From the NCBI GenBank assembly GCA_902825775.1, contig CADECF010000001.1:372001-436000 (forward strand): a stretch of 64,000 nt of DNA. The letters run 5' to 3'. A program made the translations under genes and the position numbers. Source of the stretch: an uncultured Lysobacteraceae bacterium. GTDB taxonomy: Bacteria; Pseudomonadota; Gammaproteobacteria; Xanthomonadales; Xanthomonadaceae. The notes under the pieces were generated by a model. That model ran no database searches, was not told where the DNA came from, and saw only the letters and a program-made list of their open reading frames with translations. Position 1 is the first letter of the stretch. Each line of letters begins with the position of its first letter. Positions 27,852 through 36,404 of this stretch are shown piece after piece.

Positions 27852-28753
27852 CCCAAGACCATCGCAACGGCGACGATAAGATCGAAATCCATTACCGGCT
27901 CCAGCTTTCGGCGCTGATGGACGGCGCATTGCCGCCCGATGAGGCCCGGTTCCTGTTGCGCCGCATGCAGCACGACACCGAGCTGGGCGGCTGCTGGGAG
28001 CGCTGGCAGATGGCCGGCGAAACCCTGCGCGGCCGCACGGCGGCGCCGTTGCCTGCCGATTTTTCGCAGCGCGTAGCCGCGCTGATCGCCGCAGAACCCG
28101 CGCCGGCGCTCAAGCCTGCCGTGCAGTCGCAACGATGGATGCGTTGGGGCGGCGGCGCGTTGGCCGCCTCGGTCGCTTTGCTCGCTTTGTTCATGACCCG
28201 GCAGCAGTCGCCGGCCGATGCGGTACCGGACCGGCCCACCCAGATCGTCGCCGCGTCTTCTACGCCGACGCCTGCGCCCGAACCGATTGCACCGCCTGCG
28301 CCGTCCACCGCCGATCCGAATGCCGCCGGTGCGCTCGCCGCCACCGCGGTCGCGGTGGCCGAAGTGCCGCGCCGCGCCGCCAGCCGGCGTGCAGCTTCCA
28401 CGCGTTCGCAGAGCCAGCGCGCGGCGCTGCGCGCATCGCGCAACAACGAAGATCTGCCGATAGCGGTCGCGTCCGCCAGCACTTCGGCGGACGCATCGGG
28501 CGTGCATTCGATCGCCGTCAGCAACCCGGCGGCGCCGACCGCCGTCGCGTCCAACGATCCCTTCGCTTCGCAGCCGATCGCGCCTAGCCGGCCGTGGCCG
28601 AGTGCGACTTTGCCGCAGTTCTCGTCCGGCACGCTCAGCGTCGATTACGGGACCGCGGGCGCTTACTACCCGTTCCAGCCGCGATTGCCGAATGCCGCGC
28701 CCGCGAGCGAAGCGCCGGCCGATGCGGGCGTGCAGGAAACGCCGCAGCGCTGA
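27848..28753 (+). CDS. rseA: RseA/MucA-like anti-sigma-E factor
   Basis: A 301-residue single-pass inner-membrane protein. The N-terminus has the RseA pattern 'QLSALMDGALPPDEARFLLR' and 'CWERWQMAGETLRG', which binds the sigma factor in the cytoplasm. A helix spans about 101-117, followed by a long Ala/Pro/Arg-rich periplasmic part of low complexity. It should release RpoE when cut by site-1 and site-2 proteases under envelope stress. No RseB-like gene is present between it and mucD, which differs from E. coli and P. aeruginosa. Confidence 0.88.
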   Translation: MTQDHRNGDDKIEIHYRLQLSALMDGALPPDEARFLLRRMQHDTELGGCWERWQMAGETLRGRTAAPLPADFSQRVAALIAAEPAPALKPAVQSQRWMRWGGGALAASVALLALFMTRQQSPADAVPDRPTQIVAASSTPTPAPEPIAPPAPSTADPNAAGALAATAVAVAEVPRRAASRRAASTRSQSQRAALRASRNNEDLPIAVASASTSADASGVHSIAVSNPAAPTAVASNDPFASQPIAPSRPWPSATLPQFSSGTLSVDYGTAGAYYPFQPRLPNAAPASEAPADAGVQETPQR

Positions 28754-28757
28754 CCCG

Positions 28758-28785
28758 GGAACGTTTCGCTTCGTTGCCGTTCCAA
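28758..28785 (+). promoter_or_regulatory. Candidate sigma-E/AlgU-type promoter of mucD
   Basis: GGAACGT (28758-28764), exactly 16 bases, then TCCAA (28781-28785), starting five bases after the rseA stop. The -10 matches the AlgU consensus TCCAA and the spacing equals that of the candidate upstream of rpoE. It would let mucD be induced separately from rpoE-rseA. Confidence 0.6.
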
Positions 28786-28825
28786 GTCGTCCTATCCATC
28801 AATCCTTGTCGAGGATGAGTCCCCG

Positions 28826-30367
28826 ATGATCCGTTCGTTACGTCCTTTCGCCGCCATGTCCCTGGGCGCCGCCATTGCTACCGCCGTGGTCGTTGCCCTG
28901 CCAGACGCCACCGCGCAATCCAACGCAGCCTCGCCCGCAGCCGTAACGCAGACGCCGGCGCCGCAACTGGTCGGCGGGTTGCCCGATTTCACCCAGTTGG
29001 TCGAGCAGGTCGGTCCCGCGGTGGTCAACATCGAAGCCGATGTGAAGCCGCGCCGCGCTTCGATGCAGCAGATGCCCGACGACGAAGAGATTCCCGAGAT
29101 CTTCCGCCGCTTCTTCGGCCCCGGTGGCATGCCGGGCATGCCCAGCCCGGACCCGCGCGGCCGCGGCGGCGTGTCGATGGGCACCGGCTTCATCATTTCC
29201 GCCGACGGTTACGTGCTTACCAACCATCACGTGGTCGAAGGTTCGGACGAGGTCAAGGTGAAGTTGTCCGATCGTCGCGAATTCACCGCCAAAGTGGTGG
29301 GCAGCGACGAGAAATCCGATGTGGCCTTGCTGAAGATCGCCGGCGGCAACCTGCCGTTCCTGCGCACCGGCAATTCCAACGGGCTCAAGCCCGGCCAGTG
29401 GGTGGTGGCGATCGGTTCTCCGTTCGGCCTCGACCATTCGGTCACTGCCGGCGTGGTCAGCGCGGTCGGCCGTTCCAATCCTTATGCGGACCAGCAGTAC
29501 GTACCCTTCATCCAGACCGACGTCGCGATCAATCGCGGCAACTCGGGCGGCCCTTTGCTCAACACGCGCGGCGAAGTGGTCGGCATCAATTCGCAGATTT
29601 TCAGCAATTCCGGCGGCTACATGGGCGTGAGCTTCGCGATCCCGATCGATATCGCGATGAACGCCGTGCAGCAGCTCAAGACCAGCGGCCGGGTCAGCCG
29701 CGGCATGCTCGGCGTCAATCTGCAGGAAATCGATAGCGATATAGCGAAGGGAATGGGTTTACCCGACTCGCGCGGCGCCCTCGTTGCTGGCGTGGAGCCA
29801 GGCACGGCGGCTGAAAAGGCGGGGATTCTTCCCGGCGACGTGATTATTGGCTTCAACGGTCAGGCCATTAACGATCGTACCCAGTTGCCACCTCTCGTCG
29901 GAGCCTTGCCGCCAGGTTCGCGTGCAGAAGTGACACTGCTGCGTGACGGCAAAAAGCGCGAAGTGCCGGTCGTACTTTCGCAGTTGAATGAGGAAGGCAT
30001 GTCAGCCAGTGGGCTCCCGTCAGCCCCCGGCAAACCTTCTCAAGGATCTGCAGCGTCGGCCAATCCGCTCGGTATCGTGGGTCAGGATCTTGATAGCGAC
30101 GACAGGAAGCAATTAGGACTACAAGCTGGCGAGGGCGTAGGGGTAGCGCGGGTCGAAGGCCTGGCGGCGCGTGGTGCAGGCTTGCGTCCGGGCGATGTCA
30201 TCCTGTCGGTCGGCCGTACGAAAGTATCCAACTCGGCTGCGCTCAATCAGCAATTGCGCAGCATTGCTGCTGGTCAGACAGTGATGCTCCTGGTTAGGCG
30301 GGGACAAGTTACCCAGTTTCTGGCAATCAAGGCTCGTGAGAATGCGCAGAGCGAAGAAGATTCATAG
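28826..30367 (+). CDS. mucD: Periplasmic serine protease/chaperone MucD (DegP/HtrA family), composite 3' end
   Basis: A 513-residue HtrA protease with a signal peptide ending near residue 30 ('ATA'). The catalytic triad is His135 ('LTNHHVVEG'), Asp165 ('SDVALLKI') and Ser240 ('NRGNSGGPLLN'), followed by two PDZ domains. It degrades misfolded periplasmic proteins and dampens sigma-E. From about residue 302 (nt 29730) codon use shifts: ATA, TTA, CTA, GGA and AGG appear, unlike the first 300 codons. A decayed copy of a more GC-rich mucD 3' end lies downstream at 30884-31034. The protein looks intact, but its second half was probably imported by recombination. Confidence 0.95.
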   Translation: MIRSLRPFAAMSLGAAIATAVVVALPDATAQSNAASPAAVTQTPAPQLVGGLPDFTQLVEQVGPAVVNIEADVKPRRASMQQMPDDEEIPEIFRRFFGPGGMPGMPSPDPRGRGGVSMGTGFIISADGYVLTNHHVVEGSDEVKVKLSDRREFTAKVVGSDEKSDVALLKIAGGNLPFLRTGNSNGLKPGQWVVAIGSPFGLDHSVTAGVVSAVGRSNPYADQQYVPFIQTDVAINRGNSGGPLLNTRGEVVGINSQIFSNSGGYMGVSFAIPIDIAMNAVQQLKTSGRVSRGMLGVNLQEIDSDIAKGMGLPDSRGALVAGVEPGTAAEKAGILPGDVIIGFNGQAINDRTQLPPLVGALPPGSRAEVTLLRDGKKREVPVVLSQLNEEGMSASGLPSAPGKPSQGSAASANPLGIVGQDLDSDDRKQLGLQAGEGVGVARVEGLAARGAGLRPGDVILSVGRTKVSNSAALNQQLRSIAAGQTVMLLVRRGQVTQFLAIKARENAQSEEDS

Positions 30368-30406
30368 TTCGACACTCTTCGTTTCGGTTCGTGATGTTAT
30401 TGCGAT

Positions 30407-30443
30407 AAAAAAGAACGGCCGCCCATTCGGCGGCCGTTCTCTT
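30407..30443. terminator. Bidirectional rho-independent terminator between mucD and the inverted small gene
   Basis: An 11-bp perfect stem 'gaacggccgcc'/'ggcggccgttc' (30413-30423 and 30429-30439) with a 5-base loop. The minus-strand side is followed by TTTTTT; the plus-strand side by 'tctt'. It therefore ends the minus-strand small gene best and probably mucD as well. Confidence 0.9.
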
Positions 30444-30730
30444 AAACGCAGTAGCAGTTTAAAATCCGATAAATCGTGTTTCCGAACACGACATGGCATT
30501 GCGGACAATCAGCCGCGCTGAAAGATGCGCTTTCATCCACTGGCACTAATCCAAGTTCTTCAGGATCGAATGGCAGGCCATCGTCTGCATGTGGAACTGC
30601 ATTTTTATTTTTTAAGCCCGCTGCAGGTTTTTGTGGCCCCAACATCGCCAGAACTAGCACTGCTAGGGTAAACAGCAGTCACTAGGCAAATTCCAAAGAA
30701 TGCTGCAAAGCAGTTTTTAGCCAACTTCAT
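30442..30730 (-). pseudogene. Small inverted membrane/exported protein gene with one frameshift
   Basis: An ATG at 30730 has a perfect AAAGGAG six bases upstream and begins 'MKLAKNCFAAFFGICLVTAV', a signal-peptide or membrane-helix start. Its own frame stops at 30605, giving 41 residues. Moving to the next frame (+1 shift) between 30680 and 30660 continues the hydrophobic run ('LLFTLAVLVLAMLG') into a 70-residue tail ending at 30442 with 'CPQCHVVFGN' and 'LNCYCV' (CxxC and CxC pairs). The stop abuts the terminator. So a complete gene unit is present, either frameshifted, recoded or misread by sequencing. I do not recognise the family. GC content is lower than in its neighbours. Confidence 0.6.
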
Positions 30731-30883
30731 GGATTGCTCCTTTCTTGTGACTCTCCCGAGAATGAAGCTAGCACTGCATAGTCAGGCAGCTGTGTGATTG
30801 AGGGCACAATTCATCTGGACCGATTCGCTGGACTTTGGGAATCCGTAGCGTCGCTTTTGCTGCCATCTTCGGCGCCGCCGTCG

Positions 30884-31034
30884 AATCTGCTGGGTCGTCG
30901 ACCTGGACGCGAGGAGCCCCAATCCTTTGGTCCACCTGCGGGCCGGCCAGACTCAGTTGCGGCGCGGTCAGTCGACCCAGTTCGTGGCGGTGACGCCGCG
31001 GGCGGGTGGCGACGACGAAGGCGACGAGGGTTAA
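30884..31034 (+). pseudogene. Decayed remnant of a second mucD 3' end
   Basis: In the frame ending at the TAA at 31032-31034 the translation contains 'VVDLDAR' (30894-30914) and then 'LRAGQTQLRRGQSTQFVAV' (30936-30992) and 'TPRAGGDDEGDEG'. These match the intact MucD C-terminus, where 'GQDLDSDDR' is followed much later by 'LRSIAAGQTVMLLVRRGQVT' and 'QFLAI'. 'NLLG' at 30884 (intact: 'NPLG') is in another frame. About 60 residues of the second PDZ domain are missing. The remnant is GC-rich like the rest of the chromosome. The stretch 30731-30883 shows no gene. Confidence 0.75.
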
Positions 31035-31040
31035 AGCTGT

Positions 31041-31199
31041 TTCCTCCCCCCTCGCGGGGGAGGATGCCCGAAGGGCAGGAGAGGGGGCGCGAGCGTAGCG
31101 AAGCGTGCTTTTCTCTTCCTATCAGATGGCGCGAAGAGCCGAACCCTCTCCCTGGCCTTCGGCCTGTCCCTCTCCCACAAGGGGAGAGGGAAAAGCCGG
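31041..31199. repeat. C-rich/G-rich inverted repeat, copy 1 (upstream of lepA)
   Basis: It begins 'cctcccccctcgcgggggag', runs through 'gaggatgcccgaagggcagg' and 'gcgcgagcgtagcgaagcgt', and closes with 'ccctctcccacaaggggaga'. A copy of nearly identical layout is at 40714-40899. Both lie shortly before a gene for an RNA-related protein. Confidence 0.8.
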
Positions 31200-31204
31200 G
31201 GTCG

Positions 31205-31213
31205 TGCGATAAT
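31205..31213 (+). promoter_or_regulatory. Candidate extended -10 promoter element for lepA
   Basis: TGCGATAAT has the TG-n-(TATAAT-like) extended -10 form, 48 bp before the lepA ATG. No good -35 box is seen 17 bp upstream, which is compatible with an extended -10 promoter. Confidence 0.4.
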
Positions 31214-31260
31214 GGCGCGTTGTCTCAGAAGGGCCGCGATGTCGGCCGTACCCGCGCCCC

Positions 31261-33066
31261 ATGTCAGATTCGATGCGGAATATCCGCAACTTTTCCATCA
31301 TCGCCCACGTCGACCACGGTAAATCGACGCTGGCAGACCGCATCATCCAACTCTGCGGCGGGCTCCAGGCCCGCGAGATGGAGGCGCAGGTGCTCGACTC
31401 GAATCCGATCGAGCGCGAGCGCGGCATCACCATCAAGGCCCAGTCCGTGTCCCTGCCGTACACGGCCAAGGACGGGCAGGTGTACCAGCTGAACTTCATC
31501 GATACCCCCGGCCATGTCGACTTCAGCTACGAAGTCAGCCGCTCGCTGGCCGCCTGCGAAGGCGCGCTGCTGGTGGTCGACGCCGCCCAGGGCGTGGAAG
31601 CGCAGTCGGTCGCCAACTGCTACACCGCGGTCGAGCAGGGCCTGGAAGTGGTGCCGGTGCTCAACAAGATCGACCTGCCCACCGCCGACGTCGAGCGGGT
31701 CAAGAAGGAAATCGAAGCGGTGATCGGCATCGACGCCGAGGACGCGGTGGCGATCAGCGCCAAGACCGGCCTCAACGTCGGCGACGTGCTCGAGGCGATC
31801 GTGCAGCGCATCCCGCCGCCCAAGCCGCGCGATACCGACAAGCTGCAGGCGCTGATCATCGATTCCTGGTTCGACAATTACCTGGGCGTGGTCTCGCTGG
31901 TGCGGGTGATGCAGGGCGAGATCGTGCCCGGCACCAAGATCCTGGTGATGTCGACCGGGCGTACGCACCTGGTCGACAAGGTCGGCGTGTTCACCCCCAA
32001 GCGCAAAGACCTGCCCAAGCTGGGCGCCGGCGAAGTGGGCTGGATCCACGCCAGCATCAAGGACGTGCACGGCGCGCCGGTCGGCGACACGCTGACGCTG
32101 GCTTCGGATCCGGCGTCCAAACCGCTGCCTGGTTTCCAAGAGATGCAGCCGCGCGTGTTCGCCGGTCTGTTCCCCGTGGATGCCGAAGACTACCCGGCGC
32201 TGCGCGAGGCGCTGGAAAAGCTGCGCCTCAACGACGCGGCGCTGCGTTTCGAACCGGAAAGCTCGGAGGCGATGGGTTTCGGCTTCCGTTGCGGTTTCCT
32301 GGGCATGCTGCACATGGAAATCGTGCAGGAGCGGTTGGAGCGCGAATACGACCTCAACCTGATCACCACCGCGCCGACGGTGATTTATGAAGTGCTCAAG
32401 ACCGACGGCTCGGTGATGCCGCTGGACAACCCGGCCAAGCTGCCGCAGATGAACCTGGTCGAAGAAGTCCGCGAACCGATCATCCGCGCCAACATCCTCA
32501 CGCCGCCCGATTACGTCGGCAACGTGATCACCCTATGCGAAGAGAAGCGCGGCAGCCAGATCAGCATCCAGTACCTGGGCAGCCAGGTGCAGATCAGCTA
32601 CGAGCTGCCGATGGCCGAAGTGGTGCTGGATTTCTTCGACCGGCTCAAATCCGTATCGCGCGGATACGCGTCGCTCGATTACCACTTCCTGCGATTCCAG
32701 CCCGGGCCCTTCGTCCGCGTGGATACGTTGATCAACGGCGACAAGGTCGACGCATTGAGCATCATCACCCACCGCCAGCACGCCGACCGGCGCGGCCGCG
32801 AGCTGACCGAGCGGATGCGCGAGCTGATCCCGCGGCAGATGTTCGATGTGGCGATCCAGGCCGCGATCGGTTCTCAGATCATCGCCCGGACCACGGTCAA
32901 GGCGCTGCGCAAGAACGTGCTGGCCAAGTGCTACGGCGGCGACGCCACCCGCAAGAAGAAGCTTCTGGAGAAACAGAAGGAAGGCAAGAAGCGGATGAAA
33001 CAGGTGGGGCGCGTGGAAATCCCGCAGGAAGCGTTCCTGGCCGTGCTGCAGGTGGACAACAAGTGA
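31261..33066 (+). CDS. lepA: Elongation factor 4 (LepA)
   Basis: A 601-residue translational GTPase of normal length. G1 '[10 protein letters not shown]', switch I '[11 protein letters not shown]', G3 'DTPGHVDF' and G4 'LNKIDLP' are all present, followed by the EF4-specific C-terminal domain ('[20 protein letters not shown]'). LepA acts on ribosomes, in back-translocation in vitro and in initiation or subunit assembly in vivo. It stands first in the lepA-lepB-DUF4845-rnc-era-recO group. Confidence 0.98.
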   Translation: MSDSMRNIRNFSIIAHVDHGKSTLADRIIQLCGGLQAREMEAQVLDSNPIERERGITIKAQSVSLPYTAKDGQVYQLNFIDTPGHVDFSYEVSRSLAACEGALLVVDAAQGVEAQSVANCYTAVEQGLEVVPVLNKIDLPTADVERVKKEIEAVIGIDAEDAVAISAKTGLNVGDVLEAIVQRIPPPKPRDTDKLQALIIDSWFDNYLGVVSLVRVMQGEIVPGTKILVMSTGRTHLVDKVGVFTPKRKDLPKLGAGEVGWIHASIKDVHGAPVGDTLTLASDPASKPLPGFQEMQPRVFAGLFPVDAEDYPALREALEKLRLNDAALRFEPESSEAMGFGFRCGFLGMLHMEIVQERLEREYDLNLITTAPTVIYEVLKTDGSVMPLDNPAKLPQMNLVEEVREPIIRANILTPPDYVGNVITLCEEKRGSQISIQYLGSQVQISYELPMAEVVLDFFDRLKSVSRGYASLDYHFLRFQPGPFVRVDTLINGDKVDALSIITHRQHADRRGRELTERMRELIPRQMFDVAIQAAIGSQIIARTTVKALRKNVLAKCYGGDATRKKKLLEKQKEGKKRMKQVGRVEIPQEAFLAVLQVDNK

Positions 33067-33135
33067 ATCGGGTTTTCGAGGCCGAAATGCCTCGCAGAAT
33101 TCGTACGGAATGACGGTTAGCCCTTGATTTTCCTT

Positions 33136-33290
33136 CTCCCTTCGGGAGAAGGTGCCCGCAGGGCGGATGAGGGTCCGGCGAAGGGGCGAATATCCCCGTT
33201 CGCCTCGTTCTTCCGAGTGGGACGGTTTGAGCGCCATCGCTTCGCCGTACCCTCTCCCCAACCCCTCTCCCGGTGGGAGAGGGGCTTTAG
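33136..33290. repeat. Degenerate C/G-rich inverted repeats between lepA and lepB
   Basis: 'ccttctcccttcgggagaag' and 'ccctctcccggtgggagagg' are short hairpins flanking about 110 bases of related sequence. They lie between the lepA stop and the lepB ribosome-binding site. No gene is seen in 33067-33304. Confidence 0.65.
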
Positions 33291-33304
33291 CATTAGGAGT
33301 TCGC

Positions 33305-34108
33305 ATGCGTTGGTTTGAAATCGGATTGGTGGTGCTGACTTTCGCCACCGGCATCATCTGGTTGCTGGACAAGCTGTTCTTCGCCAAGGCGCGCGCGCGC
33401 GAAGGCGGTGCGCTGCTGGAGACCAAAGAGCCGGTACTGGTCGATTATTCGCGGGCTTTCTTTCCGGTGCTGCTGATCGTGCTGTTGCTGCGCAGCTTCA
33501 TCGCCGAGCCGTTCCGCATCCCGTCCAGTTCGATGATGCCCAGTCTGCTGATCGGCGACTTCATCCTGGTCAACAAGTTCGCCTACGGCCTGCGCCTGCC
33601 GATCACCAACAAGAAGTTCTTCGCCACCGGCGAGCCCAAGCGCGGCGACGTGGTCGTGTTCAAGCCGCCGCACCACCCCGAGCAGGACTGGATCAAGCGC
33701 GTGATCGGCCTGCCGGGCGATACCGTGGCCTATCGCGACAACACCGTCTACGTGAACGGCAAGCCGTTCGCCTACCGTCCGGTCGGCAGCTATATCGGCA
33801 AGGGCCAGGGCAGCGAGATGACCGGCGCCACTCTGCTCACCGAGGAACTGCCCGGGCGCCCGCACCCGGTGCTGGAACGTGAGGACTTGCCGTTTTTCGC
33901 CGCCCAGGGCGAGGGACAATGGACGGTGCCGGCCGGGCAGTATTTCGTCATGGGCGACAATCGTGATAATAGCGAGGACAGCCGGTTCTGGGACGTGCAC
34001 TTCTTGCCTGAGGAGAATCTCCGCGGCAAAGCGTTCCTGATCTGGTTCAACGTGGACCGCAGCGCGGGCGGGGTGGATTTCTCGCGGATCGGTTCCGGTA
34101 TTCCATAG
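33305..34108 (+). CDS. lepB: Signal peptidase I
   Basis: A 267-residue inner-membrane protease that removes Sec and Tat signal peptides. Two N-terminal helices (about 4-22 and 51-66) anchor it; the catalytic Ser76 is in 'RIPSSSMMPSL' and Lys131 in 'DWIKRVIGLPGD'. 'FVMGDNRDNSEDSRFW' is the C-terminal box. ATG 33305 has 'aggag' five bases upstream; the longer frame upstream runs through repeats and was rejected. Next comes the DUF4845 gene after 24 bp. Confidence 0.97.
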   Translation: MRWFEIGLVVLTFATGIIWLLDKLFFAKARAREGGALLETKEPVLVDYSRAFFPVLLIVLLLRSFIAEPFRIPSSSMMPSLLIGDFILVNKFAYGLRLPITNKKFFATGEPKRGDVVVFKPPHHPEQDWIKRVIGLPGDTVAYRDNTVYVNGKPFAYRPVGSYIGKGQGSEMTGATLLTEELPGRPHPVLEREDLPFFAAQGEGQWTVPAGQYFVMGDNRDNSEDSRFWDVHFLPEENLRGKAFLIWFNVDRSAGGVDFSRIGSGIP

Positions 34109-34132
34109 CGTCATTCAGTAAGAGGGGAGAGC

Positions 34133-34516
34133 ATGAAACGCACGCAAAGCGGCATCACCTTGATCGGGTTCCTGGTCGTGCTGGCCGTGGCGGGCTTCTT
34201 CGCCTACGTCGGCATGAAGCTGTTCCCGATGTATCAGGAGTTCTACAGCGTCAAATCGGCGCTGAAGGGGCTGTCCAACGAGCCCGGCATCGCCACGAAG
34301 GATCCGGCGAAGATACAGGACCTGTTCTTCCGTCGGCTGTACATCAACTACTCCGACAACGTGAAGCCCGAGAACGTCAAGCTCTCGCGCAGCGACCGCG
34401 GTTGGAAGATGGAAGTCAATTACGAAGTGCGCAAGCCGATGATCTACAACATCGATGTGGTCGGTAAGTTCGATGCGGTGCAAGAGTTGACGCGTACCGG
34501 TGACGCCGATAGCTGA
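34133..34516 (+). CDS. DUF4845 pilin-like membrane protein
   Basis: A 127-residue protein starting '[20 protein letters not shown]', which resembles a type IV pilin leader (G-I-T-L-I-G), then one helix and a soluble domain with '[16 protein letters not shown]'. DUF4845 genes are regularly found between lepB and rnc in gammaproteobacteria; function unknown. The usual pilin Glu at +5 is replaced (GITLIG), so it may not be a true pilin. Its end overlaps the rnc start by 17 nt. Confidence 0.85.
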   Translation: MKRTQSGITLIGFLVVLAVAGFFAYVGMKLFPMYQEFYSVKSALKGLSNEPGIATKDPAKIQDLFFRRLYINYSDNVKPENVKLSRSDRGWKMEVNYEVRKPMIYNIDVVGKFDAVQELTRTGDADS

Positions 34517-35195
34517 TACCGAGCAGGGTTCCGGCGACGGCGTGTTCGGAAACCATGCATTCAGGGATCCGGGCCTGCTCAAGCAGGCCCTGACCCACCG
34601 CAGCGCAGGCGCCCCGCATAACGAGCGCCTGGAATTCCTCGGCGATGCGCTGGTCGGCTTGATCGTGGCCGACGCGCTGTACGCGCGCTGGCCCAAGGCG
34701 GACGAAGGCGCGCTGACCCGTGCGCGTTCCGAATTGGTCCGCGAATCCTCCCTGGCCACGATCGCGCGGCGCATGGATCTGGGCGGCGCGCTCATCCTAG
34801 GCCCGGGCGAAATGAAGTCCGGCGGCCACCGCCGCGATTCGATCCTGTCCGATGCGCTGGAAGCCCTGGTCGGGGCTATCTACCTCGACGCCGGTTATGA
34901 GGCCTGCCGCGAAGCGGTGCTGCCTTGGTTCACCCACGCCATGGACGAACTGCCGGCCGGCAAGGTGGAAAAAGACGCCAAAACCCGCCTGCAGGAATGG
35001 TTGCAGGCGCGCCAGCGCTCCTTGCCTGTCTACGAACTGGTGGCCGAGAGCGGCGACGACCATGCCAAGGTGTTCCATGTGCGTTGTCGGTTGAGCGATG
35101 CGGAGCTTGCGGCGGAGGGCGAGGGCAGCTCGCGTCGCGCCGCGGAGCAGGCCGCGGCCGAGGCCATCCTGCAAGCCTTGCTCGCGGCTTTGTAG
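34500..35195 (+). CDS. rnc: Ribonuclease III
   Basis: A 231-residue dsRNA endonuclease for rRNA processing and mRNA control. The catalytic signature '[13 protein letters not shown]' and the second acidic site '[17 protein letters not shown]' are present, and a dsRNA-binding domain follows from about residue 157. The GTG start lies inside the end of the DUF4845 gene. Just past the stop is a nested palindromic repeat that separates it from era; such a hairpin could itself be an RNase III substrate. Confidence 0.97.
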   Translation: MTPIADTEQGSGDGVFGNHAFRDPGLLKQALTHRSAGAPHNERLEFLGDALVGLIVADALYARWPKADEGALTRARSELVRESSLATIARRMDLGGALILGPGEMKSGGHRRDSILSDALEALVGAIYLDAGYEACREAVLPWFTHAMDELPAGKVEKDAKTRLQEWLQARQRSLPVYELVAESGDDHAKVFHVRCRLSDAELAAEGEGSSRRAAEQAAAEAILQALLAAL

Positions 35196-35340
35196 AGCGG
35201 GGCTTGCTCCGCTGCTTTGCTCTTGTTCTTCGCAAGAGCGGCTTCAGCCGCGAGCTCTTGATCTTGGTCTTACTGGGTCGAACAGCTCGCGGCTGAAGCC
35301 GTTCTTACGAAAAGCAGCGGAGCAAGCCCCGCTCTACAAA
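35191..35340. repeat. Nested palindromes: GGAG-type REP pair inside a GTAG-type pair
   Basis: Outer arms 'tgtagagcggggcttgctcc' and 'ggagcaagccccgctctaca' are complements. Between them lies the second family, 'gagcggcttcagccgcgagc' and its partner 'agctcgcggctgaagccg'. The whole block forms one long hairpin in the rnc-era gap. No gene is seen in 35196-35398. Confidence 0.85.
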
Positions 35341-35398
35341 ACCGAGCGGCGACCTCGGAAATTTGCCCTGGCGCCCCCCGTGGCCGGACAATCCACGC

Positions 35399-36307
35399 AT
35401 GGACCCCACTTTCCACCGCGCCGGCAGCGTCGCCGTCATCGGCCGGCCCAACGTCGGCAAATCGACTCTGGTCAATGCCTTGGTCGGCGCCAAAGTCAGC
35501 ATCACCTCCAAACGGCCGCAAACCACGCGGCACCGGCTATTGGGCATCGCCACTTTTCCGCAGGGCCAGATCGCGCTGGTCGATACGCCGGGCCTGCATC
35601 GCGAGCAGGGCAAATCCACCGCATCGGCCATGCACCGCTGGATGAACCGCGCCGCGCGCGGCGCGCTCGAAGGCGTCGATGCCGCCGTGCTGGTGGTCGA
35701 AGCCGGGCGTTGGGACGACGAGGACACGCTCGCTTTCGACGCCCTCAAACAAGCCGGCGTGCCGGTGGTGCTGGCGGTGAACCAGGTCGACAAGCTGCGC
35801 GACAAGACCGCGCTGCTGCCCTATCTGGCCAAAGTGTCGGACGGGCGCGAATTCGCCAGCGTGCATCCGATCTCGGCGCTCAAGCGCAGCGGCCTGGAAA
35901 CCTTGGTCGAAACGCTGCTCAAACTGCTTCCCGAAGCGCCGCCGATGTATGGCGAGGATGAGATCACCGACAAAAGCCAGCGTTTCCTGGCCGGCGAAAT
36001 GGTGCGCGAGCAGCTGATGCGCCAGCTCGGCGCCGAATTGCCGTACGCGACCACGGTCGAGATCGAACGCTTCGTCGAAGATGGCGAGCTGCTGCGCATC
36101 GGCGCAGTGATCTGGGTCGAGCGCGACGGCCAGAAGGCGATCGTGATCGGCAAGGGCGGCAGCCGCCTGCGCGAAGTCGGCACGCTGGCGCGTTCGCACA
36201 TGGAGCAGTTGTTCGGGCGCAAAGTGTTTCTCGAGACTTGGGTACGGGTGCGCGAAGGTTGGTCGGATGACGAAGCCGCGTTGCGTACTTTGGGTTATCA
36301 CGATTGA
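35399..36307 (+). CDS. era: GTPase Era
   Basis: A 302-residue GTPase that helps mature 16S rRNA and the 30S subunit. G1 'GRPNVGKST', G3 'DTPG', G4 'NQVDK', and a C-terminal KH domain with '[13 protein letters not shown]'. ATG 35399 was chosen because '[19 protein letters not shown]' matches the usual short N-terminus; a frame open from 35363 adds 12 unlikely residues. The REP block upstream and another one downstream isolate it from rnc and recO. Confidence 0.96.
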   Translation: MDPTFHRAGSVAVIGRPNVGKSTLVNALVGAKVSITSKRPQTTRHRLLGIATFPQGQIALVDTPGLHREQGKSTASAMHRWMNRAARGALEGVDAAVLVVEAGRWDDEDTLAFDALKQAGVPVVLAVNQVDKLRDKTALLPYLAKVSDGREFASVHPISALKRSGLETLVETLLKLLPEAPPMYGEDEITDKSQRFLAGEMVREQLMRQLGAELPYATTVEIERFVEDGELLRIGAVIWVERDGQKAIVIGKGGSRLREVGTLARSHMEQLFGRKVFLETWVRVREGWSDDEAALRTLGYHD

Positions 36308-36315
36308 CGGTGTTT

Positions 36316-36395
36316 GTGGGAGCGGCTTCAGCCGCGAGCTTTCCCCGCCGATGCCGAGTCGTGGCACAAGAGCTCGCGGCTGAAGCCGCTCCCAC
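36316..36395. repeat. GGAG-type REP pair between era and recO
   Basis: Arms 'gtgggagcggcttcagccgc' and its exact complement enclose about 40 bases with 'gagctttc' and 'aagagctc'. The right arm ends 9 bases before the recO ATG. Confidence 0.9.
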
Positions 36396-36404
36396 AAAAC
36401 AGCC

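Noticed and set aside
30442-30730. RiPP precursor peptide, suggested by the Cys-rich end of the small inverted gene
   Set aside because: No maturation enzyme, protease or exporter gene is near, and the hydrophobic start looks like a membrane or Sec signal rather than a leader peptide.
30794-31492. Plus-strand open frame of about 230 codons ahead of lepA
   Set aside because: It runs through the mucD remnant, the C/G-rich repeat and into lepA in the wrong frame. Composition changes along it and there is no ribosome-binding site.
34133-34516. Treating the DUF4845 protein as a true type IV pilin
   Set aside because: It has a pilin-like leader but lacks Glu at the usual fifth position and has no pilus genes around it. 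Its fixed place between lepB and rnc points to the DUF4845 family.
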